From NCBI RefSeq assembly GCF_002848265.1, contig NZ_CP025422.1:2200727-2264726 (forward strand): a DNA stretch of 64,000 nucleotides. The letters run 5' to 3'. The notes below the pieces were generated by a model. That model ran no database searches, was not told where the DNA came from, and saw only the letters and a program-made list of their open reading frames with translations. Shown here one piece after another: positions 44,001 to 52,185 of this stretch (positions within the stretch are counted from its first letter, which is position 1; the number at the start of each line of letters is the position of its first letter). The DNA is from Zhihengliuella sp. ISTPL4 (lineage in GTDB: Bacteria; Actinomycetota; Actinomycetes; Actinomycetales; Microbacteriaceae). The translations under genes were made by a program, and so were the position numbers.

Positions 44001-46248
44001 AGGTCTGCAGGTCGAAGTGCTGCAGGAACTTCGTCGGCAGGCTCTGCGACCAGATGTTGCCGATGAAGCCGTCCCAGTTGCGGTTGCCCACCCAGCCCTC
44101 GGCGTCGACGAGACGCTGCTGACCGAGGAGGACGTCGTCGTTCCAGACGTCCGCCTGCGCGTTCTGGATGAAGCGCACCATCGTGGAGTTGATGCCCTTG
44201 TTGTCCTTGCCGCCGTAGGCGAGGTCGTTCGGCCAGTGCGACCAGACCGTGCTGTCGACGAACTTGTCGCCCCACTCGGTCGCGACCTCGAGGTCCATGG
44301 CGTTCAGCTCGTCCGCGAGCTCCTCGGCAACCCAGCCGTTGGAGTAGTACACGTCGATGTAGACACCGCTGAGCCCCGGAACCTCGTCCCGCAACTGCTG
44401 GAAGCGGTCGAGCACGCGTCCCGTGCCGAGGTCGGTCTGCTGGTTGATGTAGTACGACTGGTCGAGCCAGTTCCAGCCCGGCTTGTACGGCGGCGTGCCG
44501 TCGAGGATCGCCGCGTCGAACGCGTCCGCCTGCGGGTAGATCTCCGTGGCGTTGACGTGCACGCTCATGTCGGCGTTGAGCTTCGCCCCCTCGTCGACGA
44601 GGCGGTTCAGGTCGGCGAGGCCGCCCGCACGCTCGTTGTAGTTCCCGCCGTAGTCGGTGTTCGCGGAGTCGTGCCCTTCGCTGCCGAAGCCCTTGTTGAG
44701 CACCCACTGCCCGAGGCCGTCGGTCTGGTTCGCGATGCGCTTGGTGTTGTCGAGCACGAGATCGAAGTAGTTCGTGGCGCTGGAGGCGAAGTTGAACGGG
44801 ATGCGACTGATCACACGGTCGGCCACCCGGTCCGCGCCGAGACGCGGGGCGTCGACCTCGCGGTAGCGGATCGCGGCGTCCTGCCAGTCCACGCTCTCGT
44901 CGCCGTTGCGATCGGCCGTGAGGAGCACCGTGACCTTCGGCAGGGCGTAGGTCGCCACCCTGCTGTCGACGGCGGTGGTGGGGTGGATGAGCCAGGTGTT
45001 CGAGCCGATCTCCGCGGTCCGCCCGTCGGTCGCGGTCACCCGCGTGGTGAGCCGGCTGTTCCACGAGGCGGTGCCGCCGGAGGCCTGCGTCGTCGCGTTC
45101 GTGATCACACTGCCGGCGAGGCTCCCGTCGCCGAGGAACGCGAAGGCCGCGCCCTTCGTTCCGGTGGCCGTCGCCGCTCCGACGGCGATGTGCTCGTCGG
45201 CGTTCGTCGTGCTGTTCGGGCTGATCACGGTGCGGTCGAGGACGGCGCCGTCGGCGGCCGTCGCGGAGAGGAACGCGTTGTCGGGGAGCGCCAGGGTGTT
45301 CACGGCGGCGGAGCCCTCCACCGCCGTGACGGTGAACTCGACCGTGCCGTTCGCCGCGACGCGGATGCTGCTGCGCACGGTGACGTCGATGCCGGTCAGG
45401 GTCGAGACGTAATCGACGCCGGTCGCGCTCGCCGTCGAGGTGGTGGTCGACGCGTAGGCGGTGCCGTTGACCGCCCAGGTGCGCGGGGAGCTCTTCTGCC
45501 CGCCGAGGCGTTCCTCACCCACGCGGTAGCCGAGGATCTGCGGGAACGCGGAGGAGACGGTGGCCGTGGTGCCGCCCGCGGCGATCTCGACAGCGTCCCC
45601 GGTCTCCGGCTGCTCCGGCGTCTCCGGCTCCGTCACGATCGGCGGGAGCTCCTCGTCGGAGAGCACCTGGATCTCACCGGCGCCGCCGCCCGTGGTGCCC
45701 TGCGCGTCGATGACGAGCAGCGCGACGTATCGGCCGTCCTTCGCGGTCTCCAGCGTGATGCGCTGCTTCTCGTCGTTCGCGGTGGGCGCGTGCAGCGTCG
45801 CGGCCGCGGCGGCGGGGCCCCATCCCCCGTCCGCGGGGGACGTCCGCGCGGCGTCGGCGTCGTCCGTGACATACACCTCGACGGACTTCGCCGCGACGCT
45901 CTGCCCGCGCTTGACCGAGTAGTCCAGCGCCTTGACCGCGAGGGAACGCTGCAGGTCGACGGCGATCCAGTGCGGGAAGGGGGCGTTGGACGAGTACCGC
46001 GACGTCCACTGCGTCGCATAGTCGCCGTCGAAGGCGCCGAGGGCCGTGCCGTCGAGCGAGGGCGGTGCCGGGTACGGATCCGACTCGCTGGAAACCGCGT
46101 GCAGCCGGTAGTCCGTCTTCGGCACGGGGATGAGGTCAGCGGCCTGCGCCGCAGTCGCGGGGAGGAGCGCTCCGCCGAGCGCGAGTGCCGTCGCCAGCAG
46201 GGAGCTGACGGCGACGGCGGTGCGCGGCGGTCGGGAAGGTGTCGACAC
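41065..46248 (-). CDS. Cell-wall-anchored GH101 endo-alpha-N-acetylgalactosaminidase
   Basis: 1727 residues from GTG 46248 (AGAGG upstream). Signal peptide 1-37; F5/8-type carbohydrate-binding domain about 45-200; GH101 module about 220-950 with IPFNFASSATNYFDLVLD, the probable nucleophile D632 in GVYIDVYYSNG and acid/base E658 in ATEWGDKF (by analogy to D764/E796 of S. pneumoniae SpGH101), and the conserved YGGKDNKGINS. Further beta-sandwich and NEW3-like domains, a second F5/8C domain near 1370-1510, two Ig-like repeats, then the sorting signal LATTG (1694-1698), a membrane helix and RRRRS. It should release Gal-beta-1,3-GalNAc from mucin-type O-glycoproteins at the cell surface. Confidence 0.93.
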   Translation of the reverse strand: MSTPSRPPRTAVAVSSLLATALALGGALLPATAAQAADLIPVPKTDYRLHAVSSESDPYPAPPSLDGTALGAFDGDYATQWTSRYSSNAPFPHWIAVDLQRSLAVKALDYSVKRGQSVAAKSVEVYVTDDADAARTSPADGGWGPAAAAATLHAPTANDEKQRITLETAKDGRYVALLVIDAQGTTGGGAGEIQVLSDEELPPIVTEPETPEQPETGDAVEIAAGGTTATVSSAFPQILGYRVGEERLGGQKSSPRTWAVNGTAYASTTTSTASATGVDYVSTLTGIDVTVRSSIRVAANGTVEFTVTAVEGSAAVNTLALPDNAFLSATAADGAVLDRTVISPNSTTNADEHIAVGAATATGTKGAAFAFLGDGSLAGSVITNATTQASGGTASWNSRLTTRVTATDGRTAEIGSNTWLIHPTTAVDSRVATYALPKVTVLLTADRNGDESVDWQDAAIRYREVDAPRLGADRVADRVISRIPFNFASSATNYFDLVLDNTKRIANQTDGLGQWVLNKGFGSEGHDSANTDYGGNYNERAGGLADLNRLVDEGAKLNADMSVHVNATEIYPQADAFDAAILDGTPPYKPGWNWLDQSYYINQQTDLGTGRVLDRFQQLRDEVPGLSGVYIDVYYSNGWVAEELADELNAMDLEVATEWGDKFVDSTVWSHWPNDLAYGGKDNKGINSTMVRFIQNAQADVWNDDVLLGQQRLVDAEGWVGNRNWDGFIGNIWSQSLPTKFLQHFDLQTYEAGVEATFTDDVAARIVDGTRVVTMDGATVLRGDSYLLPWQSLESNAESGSPVAADKMYFFTASGGEKTFGLTEAFRGNTTFDVFALGDQGREKVRTVTAVDGKLTLSGDAGTAYVVVPQGGAQRAPIEYRDAGLVDPGFNSGSLDGWNPRGDVTIERTDLGTAKNASWGDNIAVFGSSASAISQTVTGLTPGERYTFSAQVQIDPTATRDVSVGVDTGGGVVSRTWNLSPTYNYMRADSKAGQYYQRGSVSFLAPASGEVTVSVSAVAGDAAVRIDNARVMADTTAPAAAGTVYSNDFEGNQPGWGPFVKGDANGIDDPRTSISRRHDPYTTSDWRNTSKPFDSGALAGLAVDSTLTGEHSLMSHSENSGVVYRTDPTLVPLQAGHTYRIGFDYQAGASGAYRWLTGTDAVIDGEISSTTLRRTPVVQALETTAFQEDVIVGCGDYTWVGLERVGGPDVDFVLDDFTVTDLGPTEGGTPCATVSGEAVSLSPGAQTPFTTTFTNSEDILAENVGVQLDLPDGYTVEVADGSSNLFAKVAPGESVTTDWLLTAPASAAGSAVGIGIAATYLVDCDVRTVQTAQEAAVASRARIPNAQITATASSEETAGEDGKAANMLDGNAGTFWHSRWSSDAPGYPHVLTFDLGAAETVDGVSYLRRGANQNGPIKGFQVAVSADGQTFTDVAAGEWKNVAEWQDVDFAATTARYVRVTATSSISGTPFAAVAEMAVYGTTAPQGGHAPETRPEDDLGACAPDTDPAVTLGADAVRAGETVEAVLSGFAPQTAVSFWLDGVRLADATVDARGALTTRVLIPADAAVGKHRFVVKDASGAEVAGAALTVKKAKPAKKAVLTPSVGTVAAGDSLRVQLRGFDPESVVQLWLHSEPVRVGEVTIAADGSAVATVIIPAAAPAGAHALVATDTEGTELARADLAVTADATAAGGALATTGAEGMTWLAVAVGALALSAVGAGLWRRRRS

Positions 46249-46327
46249 GTCTTGCCTCTCGAACGGTGCGACGGCCGGAGGAAGGGACGCCCCGATGCGC
46301 CGCAGATGGATCATCGACCTCGATCGA

Positions 46328-46397
46328 TGTTTGCGCTATCACCGTAGAGCGCCGCTGCAGCTTAAGGCAAGAGCGTTATGCACCGTGTGCGCAAACA
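46328..46397 (-). promoter_or_regulatory. GH101 promoter between two LacI-type operators
   Basis: Operators TGATAGCGCAAACA (minus strand, 46341-46328) and CGTGTGCGCAAACA (plus strand, 46384-46397) flank a minus-strand promoter TTGCCT (46370-46365), 18-nt spacer, TACGGT (46346-46341). The inner operator abuts the -10. Two spaced operators would allow looping repression of GH101. Confidence 0.7.
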
Positions 46398-46429
46398 TTG
46401 GCCGAAGGTCACCACCTGGCGCGCCCAGC

Positions 46430-48247
46430 TCAGGAGCCGATGAACTCCTCGGTCTCCCCGAACGAGGCAGCCTCGCGGATCTCCACCGTCGCACCGAGGC
46501 CGTCGGTGTCCAGCACCACGATCTCGTTGCGCCCGGTACGCCACAGCGGCGCCGGGGCGTAGAGCGTCTCCTGCGGACCGATGCTCCAGTAGCGGCCGAG
46601 AAGGAATCCGTTCAGCCACACCATCCCCTTGCCGCCCCCGGGGAAGGCGAGCCACGCGTCCAGCGGTTCGGCGATATCGAGCGCGGCGACGGCGAGGCCG
46701 TCCGCTCCGCCGGATGAGACGGCGTCCGGAACCGGCGCCGTCTGCGGGAGGAGTCGATGCGTCCAGCCGTTCACGAGACGGCGGCCGATCATCACCCCGC
46801 GCATGATGCCCTTGCCCTCGCCCGTGTACGGCCCGTAGTTGACGCGCCCGAGGCTCTCGACGACGAGCGTCAGCCGCCCCGAGCCCCCGGCGGCGGGGAG
46901 CGCGAGCGTCGTCTCCCCGTCGCGTTCGAGCACGCCGAGGCGGCGGTCATCGAGGAAGACGATCGCGCGATCGTGCAGGCCGTCGACGGTCAGCGTCGCC
47001 TCGTCGGGGAACGACACGTCAGCCTCGTAGATGACGAGGCCGTCCTCCGCCCCGAGCTGCTCGAAGGTCAGCGGGCGCGGCGAGAGCTCTCCGGCGACCG
47101 GGGTCACCCGGACGAGGTCGAGCAGCGCAGCCCGCGGCTCCAGGGGCGCGGAGGCCGCGGACTGCCGCCGTGGCTGGTCAGGCACCGGCGGCAGCGCGTC
47201 CGCATGGAAGGGAGCGAAGAGCGCACGTAGCGCATGGAACTTCTCCCCCAGAGTGCCGTCCTCGCCGATCGGGGCATCGGAGTCGTAGCTGGTCACCGTC
47301 GGCTGCAGGACGAGATCGTGGTTCGCGCCGTTCCACAGGCCGAAGTTGGTGCCGCCGTGCGCCATGTAGAGACTGACCGATCCGCCCTCGTCGAGAAGCT
47401 CCCGGATCGTCCCGCCCATGCTTTCCGCCGAGCGCACGTGGTGCCGCTCCCCCCAGTGGTCGAACCAACCTCCCCAGAGCTCGCTGCACATGAGTGCCTC
47501 GCCGTGCCGCCGGAGGGAAGCGGCCACCGGCACCCCGGTGCCGAACGTGAACGTCGTCATCGCGCCGGGCACACTCCCGTGCGCGATCATGTCCGGCGTG
47601 ATCCCGTCGGCCGTCGTGAGCATCTCCACCATGCCCCGTCGCCGGAGCCCGTCGCGCAGGTGGGCGAGGTAGGCGGCGTCGCTGCCGAACGAGCCGTACT
47701 CGTTCTCGACCTGGATCGCCACGATCGGTCCGCCATGAGCCGCCTGCAGGGGCGCGAGCCGCGGGAGCAGGGCGTCGTACCAGGCATCGACCGCGGCGAG
47801 GAATGCGGGATCGCTCGTCCGCAACGCGGAGACCCGTCCGGTCAGCCAGAAGGGAAGGCCGCCGTTGGACCACTCCGCGCAGATGTACGGGCTCGGCCGG
47901 AGGAAGACGTCCAGACCGACCTCCCCGGCCAGCCGCACGAAGCGCTCGACATCCCGCCAGCCGTCGAAGCGGATGTCCCCCTCGACCCGCTCATGGAAGT
48001 TCCAGGCGACGTAGGTGTCGACCGTGTTCGCGCCCATCGCGGCGAGCCGGCGCAGGCGATCCTCCCACTGGTCGGGGTGCACGCGGAAGTAGTGGATCGA
48101 GCCCGACAGGATGCGGTGGGGCACGCCGTCGCGGAGGATCTCCCCGTCGCGCCAGGACAGGGCGGGAGCGCCGGAAGCCGCGGCGTCTGTCGGCGCGGCG
48201 ACGGCGGTGGTGGAGCCGTCGGAAGCCGCGGCGAGAAGGTCGGACAT
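46430..48247 (-). CDS. GH35 beta-galactosidase (intracellular)
   Basis: 605 residues from ATG 48247 with GGGAG upstream. No signal peptide. The GH35 barrel starts at LSGSIHYFRVHPDQWEDRL and contains acid/base E183 (VENEYGSFG) and nucleophile E256 (CSELWGGWFDHWG); C-terminal jelly-roll domains hold LNGFLLGRYWSIGPQ. Retaining beta-galactosidases of this family often cut beta-1,3-galactosides. Together with surface GH101 and the ABC importer it would split imported Gal-beta-1,3-GalNAc. A LacI operator lies 18 nt before the start codon. Confidence 0.95.
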   Translation of the reverse strand: MSDLLAAASDGSTTAVAAPTDAAASGAPALSWRDGEILRDGVPHRILSGSIHYFRVHPDQWEDRLRRLAAMGANTVDTYVAWNFHERVEGDIRFDGWRDVERFVRLAGEVGLDVFLRPSPYICAEWSNGGLPFWLTGRVSALRTSDPAFLAAVDAWYDALLPRLAPLQAAHGGPIVAIQVENEYGSFGSDAAYLAHLRDGLRRRGMVEMLTTADGITPDMIAHGSVPGAMTTFTFGTGVPVAASLRRHGEALMCSELWGGWFDHWGERHHVRSAESMGGTIRELLDEGGSVSLYMAHGGTNFGLWNGANHDLVLQPTVTSYDSDAPIGEDGTLGEKFHALRALFAPFHADALPPVPDQPRRQSAASAPLEPRAALLDLVRVTPVAGELSPRPLTFEQLGAEDGLVIYEADVSFPDEATLTVDGLHDRAIVFLDDRRLGVLERDGETTLALPAAGGSGRLTLVVESLGRVNYGPYTGEGKGIMRGVMIGRRLVNGWTHRLLPQTAPVPDAVSSGGADGLAVAALDIAEPLDAWLAFPGGGKGMVWLNGFLLGRYWSIGPQETLYAPAPLWRTGRNEIVVLDTDGLGATVEIREAASFGETEEFIGS

Positions 48248-48264
48248 GGCACTCCCAGTCGGAT

Positions 48265-48283
48265 TGTTTGCGTTCACATTATC
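48265..48283 (-). promoter_or_regulatory. LacI-type operator and -10 of the GH35 gene
   Basis: Minus-strand TGTGAACGCAAACA (48278-48265) directly follows a -10-like GATAAT (48283-48278). It lies between the divergent GH35 and LacI genes, so it can control GH35 and probably the regulator itself. Confidence 0.75.
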
Positions 48284-48340
48284 GCATCGCCGAGGTCCGC
48301 GCTCCCTGGTTTTCCGCGGATGGATCGCTACCATTGGGGC

Positions 48341-49375
48341 ATGTCCCCTCGCCGCCCGAAAGACGACCGCGCCCCCAGCCAGGTCGACGTCGCCCGCCTC
48401 GCCGGCGTCTCCACGCAGACCGTCTCGCGCGTCATGTCCGGGCAGGACAACGTCCGCCCCGATACCGCCCGACGGGTGCTCGCCGCAGTCGAGGAGCTCG
48501 GCTACCGGGTGCACGCCGCCGCGGCCTCGCTCGCCTCAGGCCGCACCCGCGTGCTCGGCGTGATCGTCGTGTCGACCGACCGCTACTCCTCCGCCGCGCT
48601 CGGCGTCGGCATCCAGCAGGCGGCGGCGGCGAACGGCTACACCGTGACCACCGCCGCGGTAGCCGACCACGCGTCGGACGACGCCTTCCTCGAGGCCTTC
48701 GATCGCCTGGAGCGGCAGGGCGCAGAGGGCATCATCCTCGGTGTCCCGATCGCCCTGGACACCCCGGCGATGCGGGCGCGCACCGAGCGGACCCCCGCCA
48801 CCCGCAGCGAACGCACCTCCCTCGACGAGGACGCCCCGCTCGCGGTGGATCAGCGTGCGATCGCCCGCCTCGCCGTGGAGCACCTCCTCGACCTCGGCCA
48901 CGAGACCGTGTGGCATGTGTCCGGCGACGACTACTGGACGGAGACGCAGCAGCGCAGCGAGGCCTGGGAGCAGACGCTCCGCGAGCGCGGCATCGTCCCG
49001 CCGCCGGTGATCCCGGCGGACTGGACCCCGGAGTCCGGGTACCGGGCGGGGCGCACCATCGCTGCGATCCCCGAGGCGACCGCGGTCTTCGTCAGCAGCG
49101 ACGAGATGGCCTTCGGCCTCATCCGCGCCCTGCACGAGGCGGGGCGCAGCGTGCCCGAGGACATCTCGGTCGTGAGCGTCGACGACATCGCCCTCGCCGC
49201 GTACGCCTCCCCCGCGCTGACGACGGTCCGTCAGCCGTTCGAGGCGATGGGCCGCGCCGCCGCCCTGCGGCTCATCACCCAGATCGAGGGCCAGGAGCCG
49301 GTCGGCGAGATGCCCTCCACCGACCCGCAGCTCGTCGTGCGCTCCTCGACCGCCCCGCCCCGGCGAGCGCGCTGA
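48341..49375 (+). CDS. LacI family regulator of the O-glycan locus
   Basis: 344 residues from ATG 48341; an in-frame ATG at 48320 would add seven residues but has no ribosome site. LacI helix-turn-helix VDVARLAGVSTQTVSRVMSG (about 14-34) and hinge GYRVHAAAASLASGR, then the effector domain with VVSVDDIALAAYASPALTTVRQP near 280-303. Divergent from GH35 with the shared operator between. The same operator in front of GH101 and the ABC operon makes this the likely master repressor; the inducer may be Gal-beta-1,3-GalNAc or a product. Confidence 0.93.
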   Translation: MSPRRPKDDRAPSQVDVARLAGVSTQTVSRVMSGQDNVRPDTARRVLAAVEELGYRVHAAAASLASGRTRVLGVIVVSTDRYSSAALGVGIQQAAAANGYTVTTAAVADHASDDAFLEAFDRLERQGAEGIILGVPIALDTPAMRARTERTPATRSERTSLDEDAPLAVDQRAIARLAVEHLLDLGHETVWHVSGDDYWTETQQRSEAWEQTLRERGIVPPPVIPADWTPESGYRAGRTIAAIPEATAVFVSSDEMAFGLIRALHEAGRSVPEDISVVSVDDIALAAYASPALTTVRQPFEAMGRAAALRLITQIEGQEPVGEMPSTDPQLVVRSSTAPPRRAR

Positions 49376-49384
49376 CGGCGATGG

Positions 49385-50707
49385 TCACCAGCGGCCGTGG
49401 TGCCGCTCCCACTCGTCCTCGATCGTGCGGCGGCGACCGGCGATGATCCCCGCGGGCACCGAGACCACCAGCACCCCCGCGACCACCAGAAGCGGCACCT
49501 GCCACCCTCCGCTGGTGTCGTGCAGGAGGCCGACGAGGAGCGGGAACACCGCCGCGATCGCATAGCCGATGCTCTGCACGAAGCCACTGAGGGCGACGGC
49601 GCTCTCCGGCGTACGGGCGCGGATGCTCAGGAGCACGAGGCTCAGCGGGAACATGATCGCGGTGAGCCCGAAGATCGCGACCCACAGCGGCAGCGCGACG
49701 GTCGGGAAGAGCAACAGCCCGGCAAGCCCGACGAGACCGGCGACCACGGCCACGAAGAAGAGCGGGCGGGTGGCCTGGAACCGCACGACGAGCACCGGCA
49801 CGAGCATGGAGCAGGGCAGCCCGACGAGAGCGAACAGCGAGAGCAGGAAGCCGGCGGTCGCCGGGGTCACGCCGCCGAGGTCGACGAGGATGGTCGGCAG
49901 CCAGGCGAAGGCGACGTACGCCATGGTCGACGATGTGCCGAACACGAGGGCGAGCGCCCACGCCAGCGGCAGCCGCCAGAGCCGACCGAAGACCCGGGGG
50001 CTCGCGGACTGCGTCGTGATCGGCCCGGTCGAGGCGGCGACGGCATCGCGCACATCGTCCACGCCGTCCGTGGGATCGGGGACAAGGAGCTCCGTCGGCA
50101 CCGGGCGGTCGTCGCCGCGGGAGCGCACCAGCAGCGTGACCCACGGCACGAGGGCGAGTGCGGCCACCACGCCCCACATGCCCAGCGAGATCCGCCACCC
50201 GAGCGAGTCCGCGACGGGGACGGCGACCAGCGGCGGGAGGAAGGTCGAGACCGCGAGCGTCGTGGAGTACGCGGTCATCATGACGCCGAGGCGGTCGGCG
50301 AAGTACTTCTTCACCAGCGGCGGCAGCAGCACGTTGCCCGATCCCACACCGGCGAACACGACCGCGGTCGCGGCCAGCAGGCTCCAGGAGTCGGGGGCGA
50401 GGCCGCGCAGCAGCATGCCCGCCGCCATCAGCACGATGGCGACGACCGCCATCCGCTCCAGCCCGAACCGGCGCTCGAACAGCGGGGTCAGCAGCCCGAA
50501 CAGCGCGAAGCAGACGGGCGGAGCCGCACCGATCAGCCCGACGATCACGGGGGCCACCGGGAAGTCCTCGGCGACGTGGTCGAGGACCGGAGAGAGCGAG
50601 GCGACGGCCGACCGCAGCGAGAACGCGACCAGCACGATCCCGATCAGCGCGAGGGCGCGACCCTGCCAGAGGGGTCGGCCCTGCGGCGAGCTCAGGGACC
50701 CGGACAT
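49385..50707 (-). CDS. MFS transporter, CynX/NimT type
   Basis: 440 residues from ATG 50707, which shares one base with the purF stop (TGATG). Twelve membrane helices; the start LALIGIVLVAFSLRSAVASLSPVL is typical of the CynX/NimT family (helix 1 with the R-S-A-V motif). These move cyanate, 2-nitroimidazole or unknown organic ions. Coupling to purM-purF may reflect nucleobase or nucleoside export, but that is speculation. Confidence 0.92.
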   Translation of the reverse strand: MSGSLSSPQGRPLWQGRALALIGIVLVAFSLRSAVASLSPVLDHVAEDFPVAPVIVGLIGAAPPVCFALFGLLTPLFERRFGLERMAVVAIVLMAAGMLLRGLAPDSWSLLAATAVVFAGVGSGNVLLPPLVKKYFADRLGVMMTAYSTTLAVSTFLPPLVAVPVADSLGWRISLGMWGVVAALALVPWVTLLVRSRGDDRPVPTELLVPDPTDGVDDVRDAVAASTGPITTQSASPRVFGRLWRLPLAWALALVFGTSSTMAYVAFAWLPTILVDLGGVTPATAGFLLSLFALVGLPCSMLVPVLVVRFQATRPLFFVAVVAGLVGLAGLLLFPTVALPLWVAIFGLTAIMFPLSLVLLSIRARTPESAVALSGFVQSIGYAIAAVFPLLVGLLHDTSGGWQVPLLVVAGVLVVSVPAGIIAGRRRTIEDEWERHHGRW

Positions 50708-52179
50708 CAAGAGGTCTGCGACCCCTCCACCCAAGCGAGGTACTCGTCGGTGACGGTGCCGGTGACGTAGCGGCCGTCGAAGCAGCTCATGTCGAGGTCT
50801 TCCAGCGCGGAGCCCTCGGTGATCGCGGCCTTCAGGTCGTCGACCTCCTGGTACACGAGGTGGTCGCAGCCCAGCTCCTCCGCGATCTCGGGGATCGTGC
50901 GGCCGTGGGCGATGAGCTCGTGCCGCGACGGCATGTTGATGCCGTACACGTGCGGGTGCCGGACCGGCGGTGCGGCGGAGGCGAAGGTCACTGAGGCGGC
51001 TCCGGCATCCCGAGCCATCTGGATGATCTCCTTCGAGGTGGTGCCGCGGACGATGGAGTCGTCGATCAGGAGCACGTTCTTGCCCTGGAACTCCGTGGAC
51101 ATGGCATTGAGCTTCTGACGGACGCTCTTCTTGCGCACCGCCTGCCCCGGCATGATGAAGGTGCGGCCGACGTAGCGGTTCTTGTAGAAGCCCTCGCGGT
51201 ACTCGATGCCGAGCTTGCGGGCGACCTCCATGGCCGCGGGACGGGACGAGTCGGGGATCGGCATGACCACGTCGATCTTGTCCATCGGCACGTGCTTCGC
51301 GATCGTGTCGGCGAGCTTGTCGCCCATCCGCAGGCGCGACTCGTAGACCGAGATGCCGTTCATGACCGAGTCGGGACGGGCGAGGTAGACGTACTCGAAC
51401 GCGCACGGCGCGAGATGCGTCTCGGCGGCGCACTGCTTCGTGAACAGCTCGCCGTCGTTCGTGATGAACACGGCCTCGCCGGGCTCGACCTCGCGCACGA
51501 CCTCGTAGTCGCCGTTCTCCAGCACGAGGGACTCGCTCGCCACGACCCACTCGTCCTTGCCCTCGGCCCCGGGGACGACCGACGGACGACGCCCGAGGAT
51601 CAGCGGACGGATGCCGAACGGGTCACGGAACGCGAGCAGGCCGTAGTTGGCGATGACGGCGATCACGGCGTACGCGCCCTCGATCCGGTCATGCGTGCGG
51701 GCGACGGCCTCGAAGATCCGGTCCGGGTCGAGGTCGACCGTGGAGGTCGTGGCCTGCAGCTCACCGGCGAGCACGTTGAGTAGCAGCTCGGTGTCGCTCG
51801 ACGAGTTGAGGTGCCGGCGGTCGCGCTGCGCCATGTCGGCGGCGAGCTCGCGCGTGTTCGTGAGGTTGCCGTTGTGGATGAGGATGATGCCGTAGGGCGC
51901 GTTCACGTAGAACGGCTGCATCTCCTCTTCGCTGGACGCGGTGCCCTTGGTGGCGTAGCGGACGTGACCGAGACCGACGTTTCCCAGTAGGCCGCGCATG
52001 TCACGGGTGCGGAACGCCTCGCGCACCATCCCCTGGGCCTTGGCGTTGTGCATGACGCCGTTCGCCTCGGCGGTGGCGATACCCGTCGCGTCCTGCCCGC
52101 GATGCTGCAGCAGCAGGAGGGCGTCGTAGATGTCCTGATTGACCGGGGCAGAGCCCACCATTCCGACGATGCCGCACAT
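50707..52179 (-). CDS. purF: Amidophosphoribosyltransferase
   Basis: 490 residues. Catalytic Cys2 (MCGIVGMVG) of the Ntn glutaminase domain, exposed by Met removal, and the PRPP-binding motif VLLIDDSIVRGTTSKE. It catalyses the first committed step of purine synthesis, PRPP + Gln to phosphoribosylamine. Six nucleotides follow the purM stop, so the two are one operon. The C-terminus MSCFDGRYVTG corresponds to the region of the Fe-S ligands in B. subtilis-type enzymes. Confidence 0.97.
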   Translation of the reverse strand: MCGIVGMVGSAPVNQDIYDALLLLQHRGQDATGIATAEANGVMHNAKAQGMVREAFRTRDMRGLLGNVGLGHVRYATKGTASSEEEMQPFYVNAPYGIILIHNGNLTNTRELAADMAQRDRRHLNSSSDTELLLNVLAGELQATTSTVDLDPDRIFEAVARTHDRIEGAYAVIAVIANYGLLAFRDPFGIRPLILGRRPSVVPGAEGKDEWVVASESLVLENGDYEVVREVEPGEAVFITNDGELFTKQCAAETHLAPCAFEYVYLARPDSVMNGISVYESRLRMGDKLADTIAKHVPMDKIDVVMPIPDSSRPAAMEVARKLGIEYREGFYKNRYVGRTFIMPGQAVRKKSVRQKLNAMSTEFQGKNVLLIDDSIVRGTTSKEIIQMARDAGAASVTFASAAPPVRHPHVYGINMPSRHELIAHGRTIPEIAEELGCDHLVYQEVDDLKAAITEGSALEDLDMSCFDGRYVTGTVTDEYLAWVEGSQTS

Positions 52180-52185
52180 GGGCTC

